A stretch of 64,000 bases of DNA, taken from assembly GCF_001277235.1 (NCBI RefSeq), contig NZ_CP012266.1, forward strand, positions 2,728,001-2,792,000, in the 5' to 3' direction. The position numbers and the translations under genes were made by a program. The notes under the pieces were generated by a model. It worked only from the letters and a program-made list of their open reading frames with translations. It searched no databases and had not been told where the DNA came from. The first letter of the stretch is position 1. Every line of letters begins with the position of its first letter. Source of the DNA: Cronobacter dublinensis subsp. dublinensis LMG 23823. GTDB lineage: Bacteria; Pseudomonadota; Gammaproteobacteria; Enterobacterales; Enterobacteriaceae. Positions 1 to 8,764 of the stretch are shown here, piece after piece.

Positions 1-1214
1 TCGATACCGTGGTCGAGACTGTTACGCACCAGGTGCGTTAACGGGTCGATGATGCGCTCGATAAGGCTCTTGTCGAGTTCGGTGGAGCTGCCCTGCAGCG
101 TCAGTTCAACCTGTTTGCCAAGCTTGCTCGCCAGATCGCGAACCAGACGCGGGAAGCGGCTGAAGACGTATTCCATCGGCATCATACGGATGGACATCAC
201 CGATTCCTGCAGATCGCGGGCGTTACGTTGTAACTGACCCATGCTGGTGATCAGGTCGCCATGGGTGACCGGATCCAGCTCATTAGAGCGCTGCTGGAGC
301 ATCGACTGGGTGATAACGAGCTCGCCCACCAGGTTGATAAGCTGGTCGACTTTCTCCACCGCAACGCGGATGCTGGTGTTTTCTTTCTCGCGAGCCGGTT
401 TGTTCTGCTCAGCGCGCGGGGCGCTGGCGGCAGGCGCTTTGGCGACCGGCGCGGCGACAGGCGCAACCGGCGCAGGCGCGGCCTGAGCGACTGGCTCCGC
501 CGGTGCGGCAGGCGCAGGTTCAGCGGCCGGCAGCGGCAGGAATTCAATCTGGTCGATTTCGATAACGAAGCAGAGCACCGCCGTGATGTCATCTGCGCTG
601 GCGCTGGTTTCGAGCGTCGCAATCAGGTGATCGTCAGCTTTCTCAATCTGGCTTAAGGTGCCGAGGTTGCTGAGTTCTTCCTGCAACAGTTCGGTTTCAT
701 TGCCTTTGAGCTTGCCAAGCTTGATGCGCAGCTTGCCGCCATCCGTCGCCGCAGCCGGCGCTGGCGTTGCGCTGTCTGTTTCGACAACAGAGAGTTTCGC
801 CGCGGCCGCAGGCGCTTCGCCTTTGGCCTCGAGCGCCAGTTGACGCAGCGCCTGACAGATATATTCAAAGCTGGCTGCGTCCGGCTCCTGAGAGCTTTTA
901 TAAGCGTCAAGCTGTTCCTGCATAATATCTTTGGTTTCCAAAAACAGGTTGATGATGTCGGTGTTAAGTTGCATTTCACCCCGACGTGCTTCATCCAGCA
1001 GGTTTTCCATCAGATGGGTGGTTTCCTGCAGGATGGTGAAGCCAAAGGTCCCCGCTCCGCCCTTAATAGAGTGTGCGGCGCGGAATATGGCATTTAGCTG
1101 TTCGGCATCCGGCGCTTCGGGCACCAGATCGAGCAAATGCTGCTCCATGTCGGCCAACAGTTCGTCGGCCTCATCGAAAAATGTCTGATAAAAATCGCTA
1201 ATATCCATACTCAC
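1..1214 (-). CDS. cheA: Chemotaxis histidine kinase CheA, 5' part only
   Basis: CheA autophosphorylates under control of chemoreceptors and CheW and passes phosphate to CheY and CheB. About 404 N-terminal residues are visible. The start is a GTG at 1214 (MSMDISDFYQ), 4 bases after the motB stop. The Hpt domain carries the phospho-accepting histidine in AHSIKGGAGTFGF (about residue 48). A P2 domain for CheY/CheB follows after an Ala/Pro-rich linker. A second long Ala/Pro linker (bases about 410-540) leads to the P3 dimerisation helices. The window ends in the N-box of the ATPase (LVRNSLDHGI). It lies last in a motA-motB-cheA series. The frame is open to the window edge; the gene is truncated only by the window. 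Confidence 0.97.
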   Translation of the reverse strand, partial: MSMDISDFYQTFFDEADELLADMEQHLLDLVPEAPDAEQLNAIFRAAHSIKGGAGTFGFTILQETTHLMENLLDEARRGEMQLNTDIINLFLETKDIMQEQLDAYKSSQEPDAASFEYICQALRQLALEAKGEAPAAAAKLSVVETDSATPAPAAATDGGKLRIKLGKLKGNETELLQEELSNLGTLSQIEKADDHLIATLETSASADDITAVLCFVIEIDQIEFLPLPAAEPAPAAPAEPVAQAAPAPVAPVAAPVAKAPAASAPRAEQNKPAREKENTSIRVAVEKVDQLINLVGELVITQSMLQQRSNELDPVTHGDLITSMGQLQRNARDLQESVMSIRMMPMEYVFSRFPRLVRDLASKLGKQVELTLQGSSTELDKSLIERIIDPLTHLVRNSLDHGI

Positions 1215-1218
1215 GCTA

Positions 1219-2148
1219 TCACCTCGTAACCGGTTGGGACGGTGTTGGGTTTGAGGCCGGGGGGACGGCGCCCGGTTGTTGTAAAACGCTCAGTGACTCG
1301 TTTTCGCTTTCGGCGTTTTCATGCACGATGGCATCTTCCGACTGCTTATTAAGCACCAGCAAACTTATCCGGCGGTTGAGGGCTTCATTGGCGCCTTTTT
1401 CCGCCAGTCGCATCGTGGCGGCCATGCCGACCACGCGCAGTACCTTGCCATCATCAAGCCCGCCGATAACCAGCTCGCGACGCGACGCGTTAGCGCGGTC
1501 TGCCGAGAGTTCCCAGTTACTGTAACCGCGTTCGCCGTTAGCGTACGGGAAGTCATCGGTATGGCCTGACAGGCTGACTCTGTTAGGTATCCCGTTCAGC
1601 ACCGGCGCGATAGCGCGCAGAATGTCGCGCATATACGGCTCTACTTCGGCGCTGCCGGTTTTAAACATCGGCCGGTTCTGGCTGTCGATAATCTGAATAC
1701 GCAACCCTTCCTGCACCAGGTCGATGCGCAGGTGCGGCCGCAGCGCGCGCAGTTTCGGGTCGGCTTCGATCAGCTGATCCAGATCGCCGCGCAGTTTCTG
1801 CAGGCGATTACGCTCCATGCGTTTTTTAAGCTCGTCGATGTTCGGTTCTTTTTTCACTTCGCCCTGCGATTGCGTGACGTCATCTCCACCCCCAGGGATC
1901 GGGCTCTGGCTATCGGCGATACGCTGCCCACCGGTGATGGCGGCTGACAGCGGCGTGCGGAAATATTCCGCAATCTGCGTCAGCTCCTTCGGACTGGAGA
2001 TGGAGATAAGCCACATCACCAGAAAGAAGGCCATCATGGCGGTCATAAAGTCGGCGTAAGCAATTTTCCAGGAGCCGTGCGATCCGCCGCCGTGCCCTTT
2101 ATGCTTGCGCTTTTTTACGATAACGACGGGGTGGTTGCTGTTTTTCAT
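1219..2148 (-). CDS. motB: Flagellar stator protein MotB
   Basis: MotB forms the proton-conducting stator with MotA and anchors it to peptidoglycan. The 309 residues match the enteric length (308). One transmembrane helix near residues 29-50 contains the proton-binding aspartate in YADFMTAMMAFF (D33 here, equivalent to D32 of E. coli). The periplasmic OmpA-like peptidoglycan-binding domain (about 150-270) has the motif SLSGHTDDFPY. The Pro/Ser-rich tail is variable. The start overlaps the motA stop by 4 bases, so the two are probably translationally coupled. Confidence 0.98.
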   Translation of the reverse strand: MKNSNHPVVIVKKRKHKGHGGGSHGSWKIAYADFMTAMMAFFLVMWLISISSPKELTQIAEYFRTPLSAAITGGQRIADSQSPIPGGGDDVTQSQGEVKKEPNIDELKKRMERNRLQKLRGDLDQLIEADPKLRALRPHLRIDLVQEGLRIQIIDSQNRPMFKTGSAEVEPYMRDILRAIAPVLNGIPNRVSLSGHTDDFPYANGERGYSNWELSADRANASRRELVIGGLDDGKVLRVVGMAATMRLAEKGANEALNRRISLLVLNKQSEDAIVHENAESENESLSVLQQPGAVPPASNPTPSQPVTR

Positions 2149-3032
2149 GCGTCTTCTGTCACCTGCTGCTGATTAGGCGATTTCACCGCGCGAACGTGTT
2201 CATCGAGCTCGGTGAAGGACGGACGCTCGCTCGAATAGAGCGTCTTACGGCCAAACTCAACCGCGATAGGCGGCGCATAACCGTTAAGGCTTGAAAGCAG
2301 CGTCACTTTTACGCACTGCATCATCTTGGTGGTTTCAGCGCTCTTCTGGCGCAGCACGGTGGCGAGCGGCGACACAAAGCCGTACGCCAGCAGGATGCCG
2401 AGGAACGTCCCCACCATCGCGTGAGCGATAAGCGCGCCGAGCTCTGCCGCCGGACGGTCCGCAGACGCCAGCGCGTGCACCACGCCCATTACCGCCGCCA
2501 CGATACCGAATGCCGGCAGCGAGTCGCCCATCAGCGCCAGGCTGTTGGCCGGCACTTCGGCTTCGCTTTCATGGGTTTCGATTTCTTCGTCCATCAGCGC
2601 TTCAATCTCAAAGGTGTTCATATTGCCGCTGATGATGAGACGCAGATAATCGGTGATGAACTCCAGCATGGTGTTGTCCGCCAGAATGCGCGGGTAGCTG
2701 GTAAAGATTTCGCTCTCTTTCGGGTTCTCGATATCACGTTCCAGCGAGAACATGCCCTGCTGGCGCGATTTGGTCATCAGGCGATACAGCAGCGCCATCA
2801 GATCCATGTACATACTTTTGGTGTATTTGGAGCGGCGAAACAGCAGCGGCAGCGCCTTCAGCGTGCCCTTAATCGCTTTGCCGTTATTCCCGACGATAAA
2901 CGCACCCACACCCGCCCCGCCGATGATGATTAATTCAGCAGGTTGATAGAGTGCACCAAGCTCTCCCCCGGTAATCATGTAACCACCGAAGACTGTTCCC
3001 AGAATGACCAGGTAACCTATTAAAATCAGCAC
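2145..3032 (-). CDS. motA: Flagellar stator protein MotA
   Basis: MotA is the four-helix stator subunit whose cytoplasmic loop pushes on FliG. It has 295 residues, the same length as in E. coli, and starts with GTG at 3032. Helices lie near residues 2-22, 34-50, 170-190 and 200-222. The long cytoplasmic loop carries the RRSKYTKSMYMDL stretch with the FliG-interacting charges, and the conserved prolines of the proton path are in GDSLPAFG and SPLATVL. It is first in motA-motB-cheA, after the flhC terminator, so its promoter must lie in about 3033-3106. Confidence 0.98.
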   Translation of the reverse strand: MLILIGYLVILGTVFGGYMITGGELGALYQPAELIIIGGAGVGAFIVGNNGKAIKGTLKALPLLFRRSKYTKSMYMDLMALLYRLMTKSRQQGMFSLERDIENPKESEIFTSYPRILADNTMLEFITDYLRLIISGNMNTFEIEALMDEEIETHESEAEVPANSLALMGDSLPAFGIVAAVMGVVHALASADRPAAELGALIAHAMVGTFLGILLAYGFVSPLATVLRQKSAETTKMMQCVKVTLLSSLNGYAPPIAVEFGRKTLYSSERPSFTELDEHVRAVKSPNQQQVTEDA

Positions 3033-3106
3033 GACATCATCCTTCCGCTGTTGGCTATGGCGAGGACGTTCAGGTGAAGCAGAAAACGTTGCCGGTTTAA
3101 GTTAGG

Positions 3107-3139
3107 AAAAAAAAAGCAGCGGCCTTTTGGGCCGCTGCT
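3107..3139 (-). terminator. Rho-independent terminator of flhDC
   Basis: On the minus strand a 10-bp GC-rich stem (AGCAGCGGCC and its complement) closes a 5-base loop and is followed by eight T residues, 26 bases past the flhC stop. It separates flhDC from motAB-cheA. Confidence 0.92.
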
Positions 3140-3164
3140 GGAGTGGTTTTCCACACCTATCCGG

Positions 3165-3746
3165 TTAAACGGCCTGTTCGACCTGTTCATCCAGCAGTTG
3201 TGGAATAATATCGGCAGCATCTCGCGAAAGTTTACGTCTTTTTACGGCGCGAGATGGCGGTTGGCACAGGCTGCATGCGAAGCTGCCAACCGGCTGGTGT
3301 GCATGAGTGACAAAATTGCCGCCGCAGCTGTTGCAACGGGATAATTCGAGCATTCCGCTGTCCATAAAACGCACCAGCGTCCAGGCGCGGGTGAGTGCCA
3401 GCAGCGGGCCTTCGTCGTTTTCTTGCGGGCATTGCTCCAGGTACAGACGGTACGCTTTGATAACCGCGTCAACGCCTGAACATAACCCGGTGCGCAGCAG
3501 ATACTGCCAGGCGTTACAGAACATCGATGCGTGGATGTTCTGCTCCCAGGTCATGAACCAGTCCGTGGAAAAGGGCAACATACCTTTTGGCGGCGGGCTG
3601 CCCCGCAGCTCTTTATAAAGTTTGATGAGTCTACCGCGGCTAAGTTGCGTTTCACTTTCCAGCATCTGTAAACGTGCGCCAAGGGTAATGAGTTCCATGG
3701 CGAGCTGGATATCACGGGCTTCCTGAACAATGCTCTTGTCGGTCAT
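3165..3746 (-). CDS. flhC: Flagellar master regulator subunit FlhC
   Basis: FlhC joins FlhD in the FlhD4C2 complex, which activates class 2 flagellar promoters with sigma-70 RNA polymerase. It has 193 residues, one more than E. coli. The zinc site is visible near residues 137-160 as CNSCGG followed by CSLCQP, the four cysteines that hold the DNA-binding part together. It starts 3 bases after the flhD stop, as in other enterics, and ends before a strong terminator. Confidence 0.98.
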   Translation of the reverse strand: MTDKSIVQEARDIQLAMELITLGARLQMLESETQLSRGRLIKLYKELRGSPPPKGMLPFSTDWFMTWEQNIHASMFCNAWQYLLRTGLCSGVDAVIKAYRLYLEQCPQENDEGPLLALTRAWTLVRFMDSGMLELSRCNSCGGNFVTHAHQPVGSFACSLCQPPSRAVKRRKLSRDAADIIPQLLDEQVEQAV

Positions 3747-3749
3747 AGA

Positions 3750-4100
3750 TTACGCCCTTTTCTTACGAGCGACGTCTTCGGTGCCATTGGCTTCGTTGAG
3801 CAGACGCGTAGAGAGCAGAATACCCGTATGAATCTGCTGCAGATCGTCAACGCGTGATTCTTGTGTTAAACGCGTAATCGACTGATGATCCTGGAAACGG
3901 AACTGACAGACGAGCTGATTGGTTTCAGCCAGTTTCACCATTTGCGGAAGAGTCAGGTCGCCAAGCGTGGACGCCATCTCTTCGCTGATCCCCAGACGAA
4001 ACATCGCAGACGCTTTATCCTGACTGATCAAGCGCTGGGCCAGTAACAGATATGACAGGTTGATGTCATAAATATGTTTCAGCAACTCGGATGTATGCAT
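3750..4100 (-). CDS. flhD: Flagellar master regulator subunit FlhD
   Basis: FlhD is the non-catalytic partner of FlhC at class 2 promoters. The 116 residues from MHTSELLKHIYDIN onward match E. coli FlhD closely through to the terminal RKKRA. I chose the ATG at 4100, which has GGA about 8 bases upstream. An in-frame ATG at 4109 (MGK) would add three residues, and the frame is open to 4148. It is the first gene of flhDC, with a long untranslated leader and CRP control (see 4388-4403). Confidence 0.96.
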   Translation of the reverse strand: MHTSELLKHIYDINLSYLLLAQRLISQDKASAMFRLGISEEMASTLGDLTLPQMVKLAETNQLVCQFRFQDHQSITRLTQESRVDDLQQIHTGILLSTRLLNEANGTEDVARKKRA

Positions 4101-4916
4101 TTTTCCCATCCAATAACAAACTATTATTTTCAAGCGGCGAAGCCGCACCCCGTGATGTCGCCGGGCAAATCCCGGTAAAAAAATAAATCGTTACGGCCAA
4201 AATGCATCGGTGAAACCAGACTTGTCAGTGGACAGTGTCCCCGTCAAATTCGATTTTGTCCCTGGCAGGCTCCGTGCACGCCTTTCATCATTTCCTTACA
4301 CTTGCTTAAGATTTTTCCTAAATCGAGCAAATCGTACTCGGCGAACATCATTCACACAATGTGCTCATGAGGAGATTTTGGAAAAAGTGTGACGAGTATC
4401 ACACATTTTCGGAAAAAGTCACTAAAAAAACATCAGAATCGCTTTTATTTTGTTCATTTTTTGAACAATCGAGTGGATAGCAATGAGTAAAATTCCGAAT
4501 ATTCATTCACCCTAAAGTACCATGTAGCACCCGGTTATACTTTCTCACAGCAATTATTTAACCTTCCCGTGTTACCGGTAATCGCTATAAAAGAGACAGT
4601 ACTGGCAAGCGAGTACTTAAATCAACTAAGCGTTAATATTCAATAAATTAGGATAAATATTAGCAAGCGTGCTAATCATGCAATTCTGAACGGAAAGTGG
4701 TCGGATTTGTGATAAGGCTAAGTTTGCAACAAAGTTACAACATGTTACGGAAGGGGAATAATGGGCGAAATATTCCTTTCATTAGAATACTTAAAGTATT
4801 GCATGAACCGTTTTACGGCTCACATTTCGTCCTTGTAGCCCTTGTGGGCGTGGGCATCGTGCTATTAAATCATCGCTGTTCCCTGCTGTTTTCTCTTCAG
4901 TGACAAGGATATATCT
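4101..4916. promoter_or_regulatory. flhDC control region and uspC upstream region
   Basis: This 816-base AT-rich gap between divergent flhD and uspC holds no convincing gene. On the minus strand about 4300-4340 reads GATTTAGGAAAAATCTTAAG, very close to the E. coli flhDC promoter start region as I remember it. This puts the transcription start some 200 bases before flhD, leaving a long leader. A perfect CRP palindrome lies further upstream. The rest (4404-4916) must include the uspC promoter; I see no clear sigma-70 match there. A 68-codon open frame at 4697-4903 has no supporting features. Confidence 0.7.
4388..4403. promoter_or_regulatory. CRP-cAMP binding site for flhDC
   Basis: TGTGACGAGTATCACA is a perfect TGTGA-N6-TCACA palindrome. 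Its centre is about 295 bases upstream of flhD and roughly 70 bases upstream of the probable start of transcription, the position where CRP activates flhDC in E. coli. Catabolite control of motility is therefore likely kept. Confidence 0.88.
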
Positions 4917-5339
4917 ATGAGCTACTCGCATGTGCTGGTTGCCGTGGCCGTCACGCCGGAAAGCCACCGTCTTATCGCCCGCGCGGTTTCAATTGTTAAA
5001 CCTGTAAACGGTAAGATCACCCTTATTACTATCGCCACAGATCCGGAACTCTTTAATCAAATGTCGGCTCCAATGCTCGAAAATTTGCGCGACGTCATGT
5101 ATGAGGAGACGCAAACCTTCCTGGAAGCCCTGAAAACCGCAGCCGGATACCCGATTGAGAAGGCCCTCATCGCGACCGGTGAGCTCGGAGAATATATTCA
5201 CGATATATGTGAAAAAAATGACATCGACCTGGTGATTTGCGGCAATCACAACCAGAGTTTCTTTAGCAAGGCGGTCTGTTCGGCAAAAAGCGTGTTAGCG
5301 GCCAGCAGGACCGATCTCCTGCTGGTGGCGCTTGATTAA
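4917..5339 (+). CDS. uspC: Universal stress protein UspC
   Basis: UspC is a small UspA-fold protein; in E. coli it is linked to UV resistance, motility and salt stress (scaffolding KdpD). The 140 residues align with E. coli UspC from MSYSHVLVAVAVTPES onward, with the family core LVICGNHNQSFFSKA near residues 103-117. It lies between flhDC and otsA as in E. coli. A leader of unknown length precedes it, and a hairpin lies between it and the convergent otsA. Confidence 0.96.
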   Translation: MSYSHVLVAVAVTPESHRLIARAVSIVKPVNGKITLITIATDPELFNQMSAPMLENLRDVMYEETQTFLEALKTAAGYPIEKALIATGELGEYIHDICEKNDIDLVICGNHNQSFFSKAVCSAKSVLAASRTDLLLVALD

Positions 5340-5355
5340 CACTTAAGGAAGATTC

Positions 5356-5374
5356 CCCGGGCGGAACGCCCGGG
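5356..5374. terminator. Hairpin between convergent uspC and otsA
   Basis: CCCGGGCG-GAA-CGCCCGGG is a perfect 8-bp stem with a 3-base loop in the 49-base gap between two convergent genes. There is no clear T tract on either strand, so termination efficiency is uncertain. Confidence 0.5.
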
Positions 5375-5388
5375 AAAGAGATGGCGCG

Positions 5389-6813
5389 TCAGGCCAGTTT
5401 CTGGAAGGTCGCCACTTTCTGTTGCAGTTCACGTTCAGCGCTGCGTGGCGCTATCTGCTTTAGGTCCTGAATAAAGGCCTCCTGCCAGTGGTTGATGTCG
5501 TTCTTACGGACAATCTCCAGCATCTCGCTGTGGCGCGCGATACGCTCAGCAAGCGGCATTTTCAGCGCGCGGTCGAGGGCGGCGGCCACATCATCACGAT
5601 CGTAAGGGTTTACCAGCAGCGCGGCGGTCAGTTCGTTGGCGGCGCCCGCAAACTGCGACAGCACCAGCACGCCAGGGTTTTCCGGGTCCTGCGCCGCCAC
5701 ATATTCTTTAGCGACCAGGTTCATCCCGTCGCGCAGCGGCGTCACCAGACCGACATCCGAATAGCGGAAGACTTTCATCAGCAGCTTACGGTCAAAGTGC
5801 TGGTTGAGGTAATAGAGCGGCGTCCAGCCGAGCTGACCATAGCGGCCATTGATGCGCCCGGCCTCGGTTTCCAGCTGATGACGAATATCCTGATACGCCT
5901 GCACATCACCGCGCGAGGTCGGCGCAATCTGCGTATAGCGAATTTTGCCGTGGTGCTCCGGGTATTTCTCAAGCAGCGTCTCGAACGCCTGGAAACGCTC
6001 AGGAAGCCCTTTGGAATAGTCGAGGCGCTCCACTGAGAAGATGTTCTTCACATTGGCAAGCTCGGCCTTCAGCTGCGCGAGCTTCGGCGGCAGCGGGCCT
6101 GCTGAGGCCTGCGCAATCTCTTCTGGCTCAATACCAATCGGATAGACTTTGGTGCGGAACGTTTTACCGTAAGCGGTATGCTCGCCGTCGCTGTTGGTCG
6201 AGAGGTGCGTCTGGGACGCCAGGCAGTCCAGGAAGGCGACGCGGTCGTTTTCCGTCTGGAAGCCCAGCAGATCGTAATCGCACAGCTGCTCCAGCAGCTC
6301 GGTGTTCGTCGGTAACGCGTTGAAGATTTCCGGCGTCGGGAACGGAATATGCAGGAAGAAACCGATGCGGTTATTCACGCCGCGCTTGCGCAGTTCGCTC
6401 GCGAACGGCAGCAGATGGTAATCGTGGATCCACAGATTATCGTCCGGCTCAATCAGCGGTTTGAGTTTGTCCGCCAGCAGGCTGTTGACGCGCAGATACC
6501 CTTCCCAGGCGTCGCGCTGGAAATTGACGAGATCCAGACGGTAGTGGAAAGCGGGCCACAGCACGGCGTTGGAGAACTGGTTGTAGTAGAGCTCATGATC
6601 TTCCTCGTTCAGATTGAACGAGGCCCAGGTAATGTTGCCCTGGGTGACTTTTTTCAGCGGCGCATTTTCATCGCCGATTTCACCGCTCCAGCCAAACCAC
6701 AGGCCGCCTGCTGCTTTCAGCGCTCCCAGTATCCCTACCGCGAGCCCCCCTGCGCTACTCTTTTTATCATCCGGCGGGGCAATACGATTAGATACTACGA
6801 CTAAGCGACTCAT
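5389..6813 (-). CDS. otsA: Trehalose-6-phosphate synthase OtsA
   Basis: OtsA joins UDP-glucose and glucose-6-phosphate to make trehalose-6-phosphate (GT20 family) for osmotic and stationary-phase protection. It has 474 residues, the E. coli length. Visible motifs are the N-terminal SNRIAPP and GGLAVG substrate loop, WIHDYHL, the phosphate-binding VERLDYSKGLPERF and LRDGMNLVAKEY. Its start lies inside the end of otsB (26-base overlap), so the two are cotranslated. In E. coli otsBA is RpoS-dependent; the sequence alone does not show this here. Confidence 0.98.
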   Translation of the reverse strand: MSRLVVVSNRIAPPDDKKSSAGGLAVGILGALKAAGGLWFGWSGEIGDENAPLKKVTQGNITWASFNLNEEDHELYYNQFSNAVLWPAFHYRLDLVNFQRDAWEGYLRVNSLLADKLKPLIEPDDNLWIHDYHLLPFASELRKRGVNNRIGFFLHIPFPTPEIFNALPTNTELLEQLCDYDLLGFQTENDRVAFLDCLASQTHLSTNSDGEHTAYGKTFRTKVYPIGIEPEEIAQASAGPLPPKLAQLKAELANVKNIFSVERLDYSKGLPERFQAFETLLEKYPEHHGKIRYTQIAPTSRGDVQAYQDIRHQLETEAGRINGRYGQLGWTPLYYLNQHFDRKLLMKVFRYSDVGLVTPLRDGMNLVAKEYVAAQDPENPGVLVLSQFAGAANELTAALLVNPYDRDDVAAALDRALKMPLAERIARHSEMLEIVRKNDINHWQEAFIQDLKQIAPRSAERELQQKVATFQKLA

Positions 6814-7594
6814 AGCCTTCTCTCCTTTTATTCAGAATTTTTTTTTCTTGTTCTTGATGTTGAGTGACGCGCTCCAGCCACGCGTGAACGGCAGAGACAC
6901 CGGCAAGGCGCCATTTGGCCTGGGTATCGCCCTGCCCGACTTTCACGCTGATACCATTGTGCTGGTTAACGACATAAAACCCGGCTTCGTCGGTGAGATC
7001 GTCACCCACAAATACCGGCACGCGGCCTGCGAACGGCGCTTCATTCATGAATGCCTCGATAGCCGCGCCCTTATTAATGCCCAGCGGTTTTAACTCCACC
7101 ACGCATTTACCCGGTTGCAGACCCAGCTGCTTATGCTCGCTGGCAATGCGCTGCGCGAGCGCCATAACGCTCTCTTCGTACTCCGGCGCGCCGCGATAAT
7201 GCAGCGCGAACGCCATTCCCTTTGCCTCAAGTTCGGTGCCGGGCATCGTCGCCAGCGCCGATTCCAGTTGCTGATGCAGGCTCGCTACCAGCGTTTCGGG
7301 CAGCGTCACCACATGATGCTGACCGCCGATATCACGACGCTCGGCCCCGTGAACCCCGGCTAGCGGAAAATGGTGCGGTACGGCAAGCTGATCCAGCTCC
7401 GTCATGGAACGTCCTGAAATCAGTGCCAGCGCGCCGTCATTCATGTCGGCGAGTTTTTGCAGAAGGCGACGAACCTCGGAAGGAATGAACACTTGATCGG
7501 GATGCGGCTTGATGTCGGCAAGCGTGCCGTCAAGGTCGAAAAAAAAGGCAAGATTTTCGCGGTCTACGGGCGGTACTGCTAACTCTTCGGCCAC
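6788..7594 (-). CDS. otsB: Trehalose-6-phosphate phosphatase OtsB
   Basis: OtsB removes phosphate from trehalose-6-phosphate. It is a HAD-superfamily enzyme of 268 residues (E. coli 266). The nucleophile motif is FFDLDGTLADIKP (about residues 17-29), the second motif LISGRSMTEL follows, and the metal-binding FVGDDLTDEAGF lies near 194-205. It is first in otsBA with its promoter in 7595-7700. The last 26 bases overlap otsA. Confidence 0.97.
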   Translation of the reverse strand: MAEELAVPPVDRENLAFFFDLDGTLADIKPHPDQVFIPSEVRRLLQKLADMNDGALALISGRSMTELDQLAVPHHFPLAGVHGAERRDIGGQHHVVTLPETLVASLHQQLESALATMPGTELEAKGMAFALHYRGAPEYEESVMALAQRIASEHKQLGLQPGKCVVELKPLGINKGAAIEAFMNEAPFAGRVPVFVGDDLTDEAGFYVVNQHNGISVKVGQGDTQAKWRLAGVSAVHAWLERVTQHQEQEKKILNKRREGYESLSRSI

Positions 7595-7700
7595 CAGTGT
7601 TTCCTCCTGTCCTTACGGGTTGAACAGCTAACCCTGAGGTTATCTGATAGTTTTAATGACCGTGTAAGTATAGACAGTGTGACGAGTGTCGCCATTCGGC

Positions 7701-7742
7701 AACGCCTTCCGCCTGTCTGAAAAAACAGGTCGGAAGGCGTTT
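7701..7742. repeat. Long near-perfect hairpin between otsB and araH
   Basis: AACGCCTTCCGCCTGT pairs with ACAGGTCGGAAGGCGTT around an 8-base A-rich loop, with one bulged base. T residues follow on the plus strand (7741-7744), but both flanking genes are on the minus strand, so its role as an araH terminator is not obvious. It could also be a solitary palindromic element. Confidence 0.6.
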
Positions 7743-7770
7743 TTGGGAAGTAATGAGGAGATAAAAACCG

Positions 7771-8751
7771 TTATGCCACGCGTTTCGCTTTCTGTTTGTA
7801 ACGGTCGAAGATCACCGCTGCCAGCAGGATCAGGCCGCGCACCACGTACTGCGCGAACGGCGAGATATTGAGTAAATTCATGGCGTTTTCGACGGTGCCG
7901 AGAATCAGGATACCCGCCACCACATACGAGATTTTTCCTATGCCGCCTTTCAGAGAAACGCCACCCAGCACGCACGCGGAGATGACAATCAGCTCATAAC
8001 CGATAGAGGTCATCGGCTGGCCGCTGGTCATGCGCGAGGCGAGAATAATCCCCGCCGCGGCGGACACCAGCCCTGAGAGCACAAAGATAATGATTTTGGT
8101 GCGCACGACTGGCACGCCCGCCAGGCGCGCGGCTTCTTCGTTGCCGCCAATCGCGAGCGTATTGCGCCCGAACGTGGTTTTATTAAGCAGGAAGCCAAAC
8201 ACAATCAGACAGGCGACGGTCAGCCAGATAGGCGCCGGCAGCCCGAGCCAGTTGGCGTAGCCGAGGGTAAAGAAGCTTTCGTCTTCGATGCCCACCGCTT
8301 TACCGTCAGAGATGATATACGCGAGACCGCGCACAATCTGCATCGTGGCGAGCGTGGTGATGAGCGCGTTGATTTTAAGCCTGGCGATAACAAAGCCGTT
8401 GACCAGACCGCTTACGACGCCGAGCAACAAGCCTGCCGCGACGCCCAGCCACAGGCTTTCAGTCATATTAATGACCACCGCCGTGGTCACGCCCGCGCAG
8501 GCGATAACCGACGCGACCGAGAGGTCAAAATCCCCGGAGGCGAGGCAGAACAGCATACCGCAGGCCACCATCCCGGACATCGAGATAGCGAGCCCCAGGC
8601 CTTTCATATTGATAAAGGTGGCGAAGTTCGGCACGAAGATAGCGCAGGCGAGGAACAGCACGGCGAAGACGACCAGCATGCCGTACTGATCCCAGATGCG
8701 ACCCACGGAGAATGAGGACTTCGGCGCACCGGATGTGGTTAGTGATGACAT
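7771..8751 (-). CDS. araH: L-arabinose ABC transporter permease AraH
   Basis: AraH is the inner-membrane permease of the high-affinity L-arabinose importer. The 326-residue protein has eight or more hydrophobic segments and the sugar-permease pattern, including GRNTLAIGGNEEAARLAGVPV (the EAA-like loop that contacts AraG). It is last in araFGH, 13 bases after araG. Confidence 0.96.
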   Translation of the reverse strand: MSSLTTSGAPKSSFSVGRIWDQYGMLVVFAVLFLACAIFVPNFATFINMKGLGLAISMSGMVACGMLFCLASGDFDLSVASVIACAGVTTAVVINMTESLWLGVAAGLLLGVVSGLVNGFVIARLKINALITTLATMQIVRGLAYIISDGKAVGIEDESFFTLGYANWLGLPAPIWLTVACLIVFGFLLNKTTFGRNTLAIGGNEEAARLAGVPVVRTKIIIFVLSGLVSAAAGIILASRMTSGQPMTSIGYELIVISACVLGGVSLKGGIGKISYVVAGILILGTVENAMNLLNISPFAQYVVRGLILLAAVIFDRYKQKAKRVA

Positions 8752-8764
8752 AATTTCTCCTTAC

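Noticed and set aside
251..656. Long frames on both strands within cheA
   Set aside because: They are GC-rich out-of-phase frames across the Ala/Pro linker of CheA, with low-complexity translations.
3033..3106. Sigma-28 promoter expected before motA
   Set aside because: E. coli motA is class 3, but I could not find a spaced match to TAAAGTTT-N11-GCCGATAA here, so no site is claimed.
4697..4903. 68-codon frame before uspC
   Set aside because: AT-rich, no ribosome site, not recognised; it sits in the probable uspC promoter/leader.
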